Source: Dryococelus australis | Taxonomy: Eukaryota; Arthropoda; Insecta; Phasmatodea; Phasmatidae | DNA length: 64,000 nucleotides | Direction: 5' to 3' | NCBI GenBank assembly: GCA_029891345.1 | Contig: CM056993.1 | Location: forward strand, 277,590,016 to 277,654,015 | In this document: one piece after another, positions 22,400 through 31,228 of the stretch | Numbering within the stretch: the stretch's first letter is position 1 | Layout of the letters: each line of letters begins with the position of its first letter | Notes under the pieces: model-generated | What the model was told of the DNA's origin: nothing | What the model saw: only the letters and a program-made list of their open reading frames with translations | Databases searched by the model: none | Program-made: the position numbers and the translations under genes

Positions 22400-24160
22400 T
22401 GTGTGACTTTCAACGGGGACACCTTTATTTTATTGATGAAAAGTCTGCATGATTGTTCAATCCAGGGGCATTGAGTAGTTCTGTGTGTATTTGACGGGTA
22501 TGATATAGGTTACAGCGCTGTAAAAAAATCGTTTTTTTTTTTTTTGCCATTTTGGAATGCTATGAAATGGTGTTTCTAATATGCCTGACGTCATGAAATG
22601 CTCAACATCCTTAAGAATGCATGTTAGAGAAATTCCTTGTTAATGCCTCAGTTTTAAAGATAATCGTTTCAAACAGAACTAATCCTACGTAACATTCCAT
22701 AACGAATACTGCCATGGAAAGAAATTTTGCCAGTTTTATTGTTTAATATTTTCTTCCGAACATTTCACATTAAAGTTGACGTTTTATAAAAATAAAAATA
22801 GAACCGTGAATTAACAACTTTTTTTTACAAATAATTTAACGTGGTAGTATTTTCTGAGAAAATTGCGAAGCAAAAATTTTTTCTTTTGAAGCAGTTATCT
22901 TTAAAACTCCATTGAGAAATAATCTCTTTCACGTTTCTTCCCCATTCAGACTCCAGTGGCTGCGGGCTTCGTAGAAAGAGCCTATTATTTGAGGACAGCA
23001 TCACTTGGCACATCTGCAGACACCGCCTCACCGTGACAAATAAGGATTCACGGCGTGATGCATGGGGCTGTTGTGTAAGGTGCCCTGGGGGGGGGGGAGT
23101 GTGTGTGGGATGCTGGGGCAGCCTCCCCGTCTGGACCAGTGTATCGATTCATACCCGCCTGCGGGGCGGCTGGCAGTCTGCCAACAAGGGACTCATACGC
23201 ATGAACAGAGTAGAGAACGCGCGCTCATTCAAGCAGCTCCTCCTACAGAGAGGGAGATCCCTCCCATTCATCGACGAGTCGCATTCACAACAACCACACT
23301 CTGTGAAGGCAACTCATTCTCGGCTCGTTAAACTGCTGTGAAACAAGGCTGCCTCTATTCCAAACCCGCGTCGTTCTTCAAAGCATAGCGGTGTGGTGCC
23401 AAGAGTACAGAAGACGTTTGTTTGAACTAGTAAAATGTTTATTGGAACAGTCGATGTTACGTCGATACAGCACTCTGAGTCTCCTGCTAGTTTCCTCTTT
23501 CATCAATTTTGTATCTTTACGCGGCAGAGGGCATCATTTAGAGATGCTTTAGTGGGAAATACCGCATGAATTAGACGCCATACTAAATAATGCAGACGAA
23601 TGAAATGTTTAATGCCATCAAAAAAAGCTACAGCGTTGAATCCTTTTCTTTCCTTCAAAATCTCGTTTACATTATTTTTAATCGCCAGTATTAAATAATA
23701 AAATTCGCTAAATTTGAGCGAGTTTGTTAATACGTATTAAATGAAGTACTTTAAATATCGGAAAAGTAATAAATACGAACCATACCTGTCCCCTTCCTTA
23801 TAAGTTGGTTGTTTATAGAAAGAGTAACATTTGTCACAGAGAGGAGTAATATCAAGTAGCGCTATGCATTGCAATGGTACTTAAGCTCTGAAAATGTTCG
23901 TCCGTTCAGCCACTGCTTTCGCAATCAACGACACGTTGCAAATTAATAATACTTACCCCTTCCATCCCCACATTAAATTATAGTTTCTGGCGTTGCAAGT
24001 GAAATATTTTTGATGCGTATTGTGCTTAAGCTGGCAAAATAAACTTGTTTCGTAATCACAACCAATAAGCTGTAGGTGTTGTGCTTGGCTACATAATATG
24101 AACCAGTCATAACCTAGATTTGCGAGGTTAACAGTGTGAAGTACAGACCGAAGATAACCT
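22400..24160. other. No gene recognised
   Basis: Contains GC-rich sequence with a G run at 23088-23098. Frames at 23033-23341 show no motif and overlap each other in different phases. Confidence 0.4.
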
Positions 24161-24161
24161 A

Positions 24162-24585
24162 TAGGCTATTTACGATAAAATGAGCACTTTTGAAAGCCCT
24201 GCTTAAGATCTACTTGAAATCACGTTGTGTATTATTTCGCCTTATGTAAGATTAACATTGTCATGGGCATCACCACTTTAGTCATGCGTCGATCAAGTGA
24301 AACTGTGAAATTATTAGAAAAGTAAGTATTTTACAAATCTGCTCATTTTTACTCTTCGATGCATTAAACAAACAGAAAGCGAAATAAATAACGTAAGTTA
24401 ACAGAAATGGTTACCTGACACTTTTTAATTGGACGTCAAGATACGGAACTATTTTCCCATCCATTGTTACCAACTTGACTTGGTGCATGTAGCTCAGGGC
24501 ACCCTTTATAATATATGTAGGTAGGGGCAGTGACTTTTTATAAGGTTGATTTCGAAAGTGCTCACTTTATCGTGAACAGACTTTA
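24162..24585. mobile_element. MITE family 1, long form
   Basis: TAGGCTATTTACGATAAAATGAGCACTTTTGAAAGCCCT at the left; GTGACTTTTTATAAGGTTGATTTCGAAAGTGCTCACTTTATCGTGAACAGAC at the right. The right arm matches the long-form arms at 2755 and 53948, while the left arm follows the short form. It therefore looks like a recombinant of the two subfamilies. Confidence 0.8.
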
Positions 24586-25154
24586 CATGTGTGTAATGTA
24601 CACAATTGTATACACTGGGTCATATTGGGTTAGTCCTAGAAATTAGAATTCGTACTAAGTAAGTTGCTGCAACTGCTGATTTATATTTTTGTTGCAGTCG
24701 GTTTAAAAGTATTTTTTTAAAATATAAAAACAGAAAACCGAGTACGGTTTTATATGCATGTGGCTCAGAGGACATAATTGGAGCCTGTGTGTTGGTTTGT
24801 GTTAGAGTATGTGTGTGTGTACGTGTATACGACGGAGGAAGACCAGTCCAGCAGGAGATGACGTGATGCATGGAGGAGTAGGGCAGATGTGACGTGATTG
24901 GCTTGCGCCGCTTGGCTGACAGCTGACTTCTGGTGGCGACCATCAATTTTGAGAACGTCTGGGACTGCCTCTACTATTGAGAAACGTCTCGATGCTGAAT
25001 TACGTCATATCTGCGGGTGCATAGGTGCGGAATATCCCGGAGAGAGCCAAGGAAGGTGTAAATGCAGCCCTGCACCTGGCCGAAATGATATTTTGGAAAG
25101 TGTGTGTTCTGGAGATTCGATGAGCTATGGCTGTCAGCAGCATGGGAGACAGAT

Positions 25155-25395
25155 ATAGGCTATTCAAGGTAAAGTGAATATTTTTGAATGTCTTCTCATT
25201 TGAAATAATAGTCATTAAGTATAGTTTAGTTTAGTCTTAGATGTCAATTTCAGAGTGCGGTGGAATATACACACTGTGTTTATTACATACATGGCAATAT
25301 TAATTTTAAAATATAGTTGAAGGATTTTAAAAAAAGCTGAAATATAAAAGTAACTAGAACCTCAACAGTGCTCACTTTATCTTGAACAGCCTATA
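25155..25395. mobile_element. MITE family 1, copy beside the Polinton
   Basis: TATAGGCTATTCAAGGTAAAGTGAATATTTTTGAATG to CTCAACAGTGCTCACTTTATCTTGAACAGCCTATA. It ends 40 bp before the first Polinton base I can support. Confidence 0.85.
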
Positions 25396-25399
25396 ACCA

Positions 25400-25423
25400 C
25401 GTGCCCGAAGCGAGCGGGCAGTC
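25400..25423. repeat. TGCCCG...CGGGCA hairpin
   Basis: TGCCCG (25403-25408), 7-base spacer, CGGGCA, in the 40-bp gap between the MITE and the Polinton end. Confidence 0.7.
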
Positions 25424-25435
25424 ATGGGTGCTCCT

Positions 25436-25448
25436 CTACACTGGTGGA
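25436..25448. repeat. Polinton left inverted-repeat tip (candidate)
   Basis: CTACACTGGTGGA, exactly mirrored at 37657-37669. Both are followed inward by A-rich sequence. Confidence 0.55.
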
Positions 25449-25538
25449 GAATGAAAAATAAACACACAGTATATGTATAATGGGGATCCTCGCTCACCTC
25501 TTGTTTTTAATTGAAAATCAAACAGTTTTCGTCCAAAA

Positions 25539-25650
25539 GTAAGCAAATTTAAGCCAAAATTAAGTAATGTTCTCAACTGCTAGAAGCAGCAATTCCAGGT
25601 CTTCAAAAAGCAGGCAAATTAAGCCAAAATCATGCAAAAACAAGCAAAGT
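25539..25650 (+). repeat. AAGCAGGCAAATTAAGCCAAAAT repeats
   Basis: AAGTAAGCAAATTTAAGCCAAAATTAAG (25539) recurs as AAGCAGGCAAATTAAGCCAAAATCATG (25608) and then ATGCAAAAACAAGC. It lies within the subterminal Polinton region. Confidence 0.6.
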
Positions 25651-25851
25651 TTTTCAATTTTCCCCAAAATGAGCGAGCAGAACACGAAATTGAGGTTAAT
25701 GGTGATGGATTTCCAATTGAATATTACATATCTGATTTAGATTCTACGGATTTCCAACTGAAGATTACGTATATAAGTATGATGAATTTGATTTCAATGC
25801 AGGTGATGAATCTGATTGAGAAACGAAATAAATTTAATGAGATCATCATTA

Positions 25852-26106
25852 TCAAAGTTCTACTAATTTTTTAAAAACTTCTTCTATTTGCCGTAGATTT
25901 TCACCAATTTCTTGAAGTTCACATTCATCGTCATTGTTATCTAAGCTTGATAATTGTAAGCTTTGTAAATTTGAATGAAATTTGTAAACTATATTTTTAA
26001 GATCTTCAGATTCATTATCTAATCTATGGGAATGAATTTTTGACCCACTACCGCCTTTGAAAATGTTTGTCAAACTGCAAGGTAACACGTGCATTTTTAG
26101 TTTCAT
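25852..26106 (-). CDS. Small ORF after the capsid gene, unknown
   Basis: An 84-codon open frame on the same strand as the capsid gene, starting 160 bp past the capsid stop. It is acidic toward the C-terminus (SLDNNDDECELQEIGENLRQIEE) with a probable short coiled coil. No family was recognised. Its strand and position make it a plausible small Polinton gene, but it could be chance in AT-rich DNA. A second open frame (25632-25874, plus strand) overlaps its end and is equally anonymous. Confidence 0.3.
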   Translation of the reverse strand: MKLKMHVLPCSLTNIFKGGSGSKIHSHRLDNESEDLKNIVYKFHSNLQSLQLSSLDNNDDECELQEIGENLRQIEEVFKKLVEL

Positions 26107-26265
26107 TTATAAGGAAACGAAATTTATTTAGAAATATCTAAACAATTTTTTATTTGATAAAATATCGTACAAGATTTAAACGTAACCACTCAACTATAAG
26201 CTCAAAAAATTACTTTAAACAATCGGAACAATTTGTTGATTCCGCCATTTAATAACATAAAAAAT

Positions 26266-27613
26266 TTATAAATCTTCAGTAATTCTTTCTTTCAAATAAT
26301 CGTAAGTAAGATTCCTTCGATTAATTAAAACAACATTACAAATGATACCTGCTTCGTCAGATTTTTTATTAAAATCAACACAAGATTTTATATCAGTTTT
26401 TTTTAACTGCGGTTGTTTTTCTGTAAGAACAATCAATAACACATAAAGGCCTTCGTCCCAAAATGAATTGTAATTAATATCACCATCAAAGTTTACGGTT
26501 GGTTTATAATAAAGTTAATTATTTCTAAATTCGGTATCTAGTATGGTTTTTGAATTTCTAAAATCATTATAAGCAAGAAATTGTTTAAGATAAACACAGT
26601 TTTGAATGTCTAGATTTCAGTTTTTTTTTTTTGGAAAGATTTCATTTCTACCGTTTTTAACATAAATGTTTCTCACATTACAATGATCAAACATAGTAGC
26701 GTGTTTATGCTGTTCAGCACGAAATTTTCAATTAAATTGAAAGCCTACAGTAACAAAATCGGACATGTCAAATTGTAAATTATTAAACTGATCTTGTATA
26801 TCAAAGCTAAAAACATTTGTTCCTTTAGCAACTTCTTTTTAGAAAAATTACCAATAATCAAAACTAATAGGTATTTTAGGTTTTTTAAAATATATTTTCT
26901 CCTTAATTGCAATGGCCATGTCCGAGTCATATTCAACAATAGGCCACATTATTTCAAATTTTTCAATAACACCTTTACTAGGATCAGGACGATGTTTCGT
27001 AACTTTGTCATCTTTATCAAAAGTTTCATAAAGAAATAAACAGTTGTTATCAGATGAATTACGAAATAAAAGTAATTTTGTAGCCACCTTTCCAATAAAA
27101 TTAATAGTTATCACGAATAAAACCAAACAGATATCTAAGAAGATTGATTATTTCATTTTTTTTAACACAAGAAACAGTTTTAACCTTTTTTGTCATTTTT
27201 TCACTAGAAGCAGATTTATCTCAATATAGATAATCAACACCAGTAAAATTCCAAATAATTTTGTTCACTTGGCGATTTTAATAAAGCATTCATCATTGTT
27301 GTTATACCCGGATTATCAACAGCTTCAATAATATTTCCATGTTTTGAGATTTGTTCTCTAGAAAATTGGAAAGGAAAGAGATTGAACAAACATCAATATT
27401 GTCTTCCTCAACATATGTTGCATCAGCTCCAACCTTATCTTTCTTTAGTAAACTAAATTGTTCATAAACATAAGCATAATTTGGGAAAGCAAAGCCATCT
27501 CCTATTGGAATATCATATTCGATTCTATTATTATAAACTTTTAAATTCCCCCTAGTTTGATCAGTTGGGGGGAAAGTTTGCCTCTCGAAGCTCTCAATAC
27601 TTTTATAACTCAT
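26266..27613 (-). pseudogene. MCP: Polinton major capsid protein (double jelly-roll) remnant
   Basis: On the minus strand an open frame begins with Met at 27613 (SFERQTFPP, then KVYNNRIEYDIPIGDG). A second piece (26848-27126) contains EKFEIMWPIVEYDSDMAIAI, followed by an IPISFDYW-like block. A third frame near 26690-26660 reads FDHCNVRNIYV, the best-conserved signature of insect Polinton capsid proteins. The C-terminal piece ends at a stop at 26266-26268. The span would give about 449 residues, normal for a Polinton capsid protein. At least four frame changes or stops interrupt it. In intact elements this protein is thought to build an icosahedral shell. Identification rests on recalled family motifs. 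Confidence 0.8.
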
Positions 27614-27638
27614 TTATAAGTAAAAGATTTATATATAA

Positions 27639-28627
27639 ATGGCAGAATCAAAGGGAGTTTCTCGAGTTAATATACTCATTGAAAGATATAAAAGATACCA
27701 AAAGCATCATGAAAAAGAATATGAAAAAAAAGGATAAAAAGCAACCATTAATCGACGAATTAGGAAATATTGGTAAAAAAGTAGAAAAAGTAAGTGAAGA
27801 AAACAAAAATTTAGTATCAACACTGGTTCCTGTTGCAGTCAAAAATGTAGATTATCCACCAACTCCAGAAGAAACATCGTTTGAAAGACAATTATTTGCA
27901 GAACAATAATCTCCTAATTTGGATGATCAAATGGGAACTGTACCATTGAAAAATTTACCACCTATAGCAGGTGTTTCTACTATAAATCTCGGAATATACA
28001 TTGCAAAAAGAATTAATGTTGTTAATGAAAAATATGGTTTACATGGAGTTGGAGAAAATTTTTACATTGGCGATACACAAGTAACGATACATATTAATAC
28101 ATTATCTGTTAAGGATAAAGAAAAAATTTTAACACCAGGACTTTGTAATTTGTTAACAGAAAAATCACAAAAAGCCCTTGAAGGTAATTACACTGCTAGT
28201 GACCTTCAAAATTACACAGAAATTGTTTTATTGACCAATGCATTGTCTCAAAAATATGATCCCAGTGAGAATAGGAATAATCCAACTTCTAGTGTTGGCT
28301 GGAAGTATAATAATATAATTAAGCCGATTTATGAACAATCTAAAAAAAAAACTTTATTCAAAATCATTACCAAGTACACCAGAAGAAGAGATTTCTCCAA
28401 GAACTGGTGATGACATAAGAAAATACAATCGTTTGCCAAAAGAACAAATTTGGATGGACGAAGTTAGAAAATTAATCGATAGAGTGTTAATTATTCATGG
28501 CGAAGAAAATGTTGGAAATAACAATTATTACAATGAAAAAGTAAGTATAATGAAAATGTTAAACAATAAGTTTTCTGATTTTGTTATAAATAATCCGAAA
28601 GGAATACCTTATCTAATAAGAATTTAA
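27639..28627 (+). pseudogene. Conserved Polinton gene of unknown function
   Basis: It starts MAESKGVSRVNILIERYKRY at 27639, head-to-head with the capsid gene 25 bp away. This suggests a shared promoter region. An A-run near 27725 shifts the frame. The next frame runs to an in-frame TAA at 27907-27909 and then continues without change through PPIAGVSTINLGIY, IGDTQVTIHIN, LTPGLCNLLTEKS and YTASDLQNYTEIVLLTNAL to about 28355. The last part (EQIWMDEVRKLIDRVLIIHG, ending YLIRI at 28627) lies in another frame. The block pattern (GD..V.I..N..., TPGL..L, Y...DL.NY..I.L.TNA) recurs in insect Polintons next to the protease and integrase genes. It has no assigned activity that I know of. Confidence 0.7.
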
Positions 28628-29020
28628 AATGTAATTCTACACTCATTTTGGAATTCTGAACACCATGGCAAAGACATTATAAATTGGGCATTAGATAATT
28701 TAAATTTGCCTGAAATGCATTTGCCTGGCTATAATTATTGCGGCCCGTTTACATAATTAAACGAAAAACTAGAGAGAGGAGAGACAGGAATAAATAAATT
28801 TGACGTAGCGTGCAAATGCCACGATATTACTTACAGAGATCATAAAGATTTAGAATCTAGACATGATGCTGATAGAATTTAACAACAAGAAGCTAAAGAA
28901 ATCATGTTAGAAAAAAAATACTCCCATTGGAGAAAAAATTGATTCTGCTGCTGTTGCCTCAGCTATGTTTACAAAAACAAAATTAGGATGGGGAATAAAA
29001 CTTTTTATTGAATATACATA
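28628..29020 (+). pseudogene. Phospholipase A2-like domain gene
   Basis: The frame contains EMHLPGYNYCGPFT (28712-28753), which resembles the calcium-binding loop (Y-x-Y/G-x-C-G-P) of viral-type PLA2 domains. Then KFDVACKCHDITYRDH (about 28799-28846) holds the His-Asp pair of the catalytic helix (His codon 28820-28822, Asp codon 28823-28825). The known role in parvoviruses is membrane breach at entry. In Polintons such domains occur in presumed capsid-associated proteins. Stops follow PFT and ADRI, and a further frame change at the A-run near 28915 leads to a tail with DSAAVASAMFTKTKLGWG. The gene cannot be expressed as it stands. Confidence 0.75.
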
Positions 29021-29034
29021 TATATACCTTATAA

Positions 29035-29160
29035 ATGAAGATAACAAATATAACTTTCGATATTCCCTGTGAAGAATTAAAAGATTTAGGTATGGATCAA
29101 TTTTAAGCAAATGATCAAATTGTGAGAAAAAAAATTAAAAAAGCAAAAGTTTCAAATTAA
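29035..29160 (+). pseudogene. Small Polinton ORF, ~41 codons, one stop
   Basis: Opens ATG at 29035 (MKITNITFDIPCEELKDLGM), stops at 29104-29106, and runs on in frame to VRKKIKKAKVSN with a second stop at 29158. A short, basic tail. No family recognised. It sits tightly between the PLA2-like gene and the glycine-rich gene. Confidence 0.4.
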
Positions 29161-29185
29161 CTTTACCAGTATAAACAGTTAAAAT

Positions 29186-29415
29186 ATGGTCAAAGAAAAA
29201 ACTGGCAGTGGTTTACATCATGGAGGAATTATTACCCTCGTACTTGCTGCTTTAGGTGCACTTGGTGGTTTAGTTGGTGGAGCTACTGCAATTTACAATT
29301 CTGTTGAACAAACTATTAAAATAAAAAAGACTTAGAAGAACATAAAATACATAAGTTAGCAATGGAAAACAAGGCTGGAAGCGGATTAAAAAGAGGATGG
29401 CCAAAAAAAATTTAA
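29186..29415 (+). pseudogene. Small glycine-rich hydrophobic protein
   Basis: ATG at 29186. After a short basic/Gly start (KTGSGLHHGG) comes a 25-30 residue hydrophobic Gly/Ala/Leu stretch likely to span or insert in a membrane. A charged tail (KDLEEHKIHKLAMENKAGSG) follows after a frame slip in the A-run at about 29321-29329, and the gene ends near 29415. Such GSGL...GG small proteins accompany the protease in Polintons. By position they may be protease-processed minor virion components, which is inference. The GSGL motif occurs twice. Confidence 0.55.
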
Positions 29416-29841
29416 TATATACCAACCATCTAACATCGATATTGAGAAATATGTAAAACTGTTAAATATGAAGCAGTTCAGAAGTGTTTATATGATTGAC
29501 GAATTACCAAAAGTATGCACAAAAATGAATGTTTTGTAGTAAATTTGGTCATTTCAGCAAATCCTGGTACTCATTGGGTTTGCTACTTCAAAGAAAACAA
29601 CGATGTTTACTATTTTGATTCATTTGGAGGCAACATTCCTGCTAATTTAACCAATTACTTTAAAAACAGAAATGTTTATTACAATGATGATCGAATTCAA
29701 CATTTTAATTCAGTTATCTGTGGACATTTATGTTTAATTGTTTTACACCTTTTTTTCGAGAGGATTTAAGTTTAATGATATAATTTCTATGATGTCAAAT
29801 AATGGATATATTTGGGAAACCATAAATCCAATCTTTAAATA
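29416..29841 (+). pseudogene. PRO: Adenovirus-type cysteine protease (PRO)
   Basis: An N-terminal piece (SNIDIEKYVKLL, QFRSVYMIDELP) precedes a frame change near 29505. The main frame then runs 29515-29769. It contains GTHWVCYF with the catalytic His (codon 29572-29574), VYYFDSFGG with the acidic residue (codon 29617-29619) and NSVICGHLCL with the nucleophile Cys (codon 29719-29721). The order His-Asp-Cys is that of adenain/Ulp1-type proteases. Another slip at about 29760 separates the C-terminus, which ends at 29841. In relatives the enzyme matures capsid proteins. All three catalytic residues survive, but two frame changes break the gene. Confidence 0.9.
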
Positions 29842-29849
29842 AAATTTTT

Positions 29850-30060
29850 GACACTAATGCCTTTGCTTTAAAATCATATGTAGATCCGCTGTGCAATTCA
29901 AGTGTTTCTTGTTTTACAAAGTAAACTAAAAGCTTGTTTTGATTTTACAAAATCTTATGTTTCATTTTTAGATCATAGATTTTTTAATATAGCTGATCCC
30001 ATTGATGGAAAAGATGCTGTCAATAAAAGATTTTCTGATAACCAAATATGTTGATTTCTT
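29850..30060 (+). pseudogene. Polinton DPID..DAVNK-type ORF remnant
   Basis: Two frames read TNAFALKSYVDPL and then, after stops, FLDHRFFNIADPIDGKDAVN (about 29970-30029). The second has the 'RI.N..DPID..DAVNK.Y' pattern seen in short proteins just before the integrase in insect Polintons, sometimes likened to fibre stalk repeats. Function is unknown and the remnant is badly broken. Confidence 0.4.
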
Positions 30061-30177
30061 AGAATTACATATTGAACATATACTTTTCTGAACTAATTGC
30101 CAATTTTCAGTATTTTCAGTTTTCATATTATTATTATTGGTGACCTTCTTACACTTCAAGCACCAAGTGTTCTCCAT
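29968..30177 (-). CDS. Zinc-ribbon mini-protein (DUF5679-like)
   Basis: An intact 69-codon minus-strand frame, Met at 30177. It reads WCLKCKK (Cys6, Cys9) and later ICSICNSKKSTYL (Cys34, Cys37), forming a CxxC...CxxC zinc ribbon with the basic spacing of the DUF5679 family. That family recurs in Polintons and related DNA viruses. The last 23 residues have no match I recognise and may be run-on. It lies antisense to the fibre-like remnant and to the start of the integrase. It is one of the few genes here without a stop, though its short length makes that weak evidence of function. Confidence 0.6.
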   Translation of the reverse strand: MENTWCLKCKKVTNNNNMKTENTENWQLVQKSICSICNSKKSTYLVIRKSFIDSIFSINGISYIKKSMI

Positions 30178-31056
30178 TTAATAAGAATAAAAGTAATTTC
30201 CTATGGTATTGATGATTTATGGCAAATTGATCTTGTAGAGATGGATACTGGTAATTTGAAAGGAATATCACATATAAACAATGGATACAAATATATTATG
30301 ACAATTATTGATGTGTTTTTTTTTTTTTTGCATTTTCTGCAGCTATTAAAGATAAAAAAAGCTAAAAATGTAGCAATTGCTTTGGAATCTATATTAATTA
30401 AAAGAAACCCGTGTAATATAAAAAGCGATAATGGGTCCAAATTTTATGATAAAATATTTTATGAATTTATGCAAAAATATATTATCAATCATTATTCTTC
30501 TTTTAACTAACTGAAAGCAAGTGTTGTTGAAACATTTAACCGCACAATGAAAAATAACATGTGGAAGAGATTTGCCTTGAATGGAAATTATAAGTGGGAC
30601 AATATATTAGCTGAATTAGTGAAAGAATACAACAACACAAAACACAGAAGTATCGGCATGAAACCTATTGATGTTAATAAAAACAATGAGAAAACTTTAA
30701 TATTCCCATATGTGTTTACTGAACCAAAACTGCAAGCTAAAAACAAAGTTTGCGATGTCGTTCATGTAAGCAAACTAAATTTTTTTTTTGAGAAGGGCTA
30801 TACTTATAATTGGTCAACAGAGTTTTTTACTATTTGTAAAGTTCTGAATTATTATGTGCCTACTTACAAATTAGAATATTCTGAAGGAGAAGAAATATAA
30901 AGTGATTTTTCTGAATTCAAAACTATGAAAACAGACTATCCCATTGAATATTTGGTCGAAAAAGTCTTAAAAACTAAAGACGATAAAATTTATGTAAAAT
31001 GGTCAGGTTTTGACAATTCTCATAAGTCTTGGATTAATAAAACAGCTGTTTTGTAA
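30097..31056 (+). pseudogene. INT: Polinton retroviral-type integrase with chromodomain
   Basis: The core begins at YGIDDLWQIDLVEMD, with the first catalytic Asp at codon 30229-30231. NIKSDNGSKF gives the second (codon 30427-30429). ASVVETFNRTMK gives the Glu (codon 30529-30531), 34 codons on. These follow the D,D,E spacing of retroviral and Polinton integrases. A C-terminal chromodomain (EYLVEKVLKTKDDKIYVKWS, then F-D-N-S-H-K-S-W) ends at 31054-31056. One frame runs throughout, broken only by TAA at 30508-30510 (between the second Asp and the Glu) and at 30898-30900. A T-run at about 30316-30330 and an A-run near 30353-30360 leave a short out-of-frame patch that is compensated. The upstream start is unclear; 30097 is the first Met of the frame, not a proven start. 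Confidence 0.9.
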
Positions 31057-31228
31057 AATTATATATATTTTCAATAATTATCTCATTCAAATGCAAAAAT
31101 CTAATGCACCTTGTTTCATCTACCAATTTTGATGTTTGTTTTAATGTTCATTTTAACATTGTTTTTGATGTTTCTTTTAACATTAGTTTTATTGTTCGTT
31201 TAACACTCGTTTTAAAGTAAATATGTTT
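31057..31228. repeat. TTTTAACATT repeats between convergent genes
   Basis: About 31130-31215 holds imperfect ~20-22 bp repeats of TTTTAACATTGTTTTTGATG between the integrase end and the ATPase end. Confidence 0.6.

Noticed and set aside
29186..29415. Holin- or toxin-like reading of the hydrophobic Gly-rich peptide
   Set aside because: Its position and GSGL motifs fit a Polinton small protein better. No evidence for toxicity.
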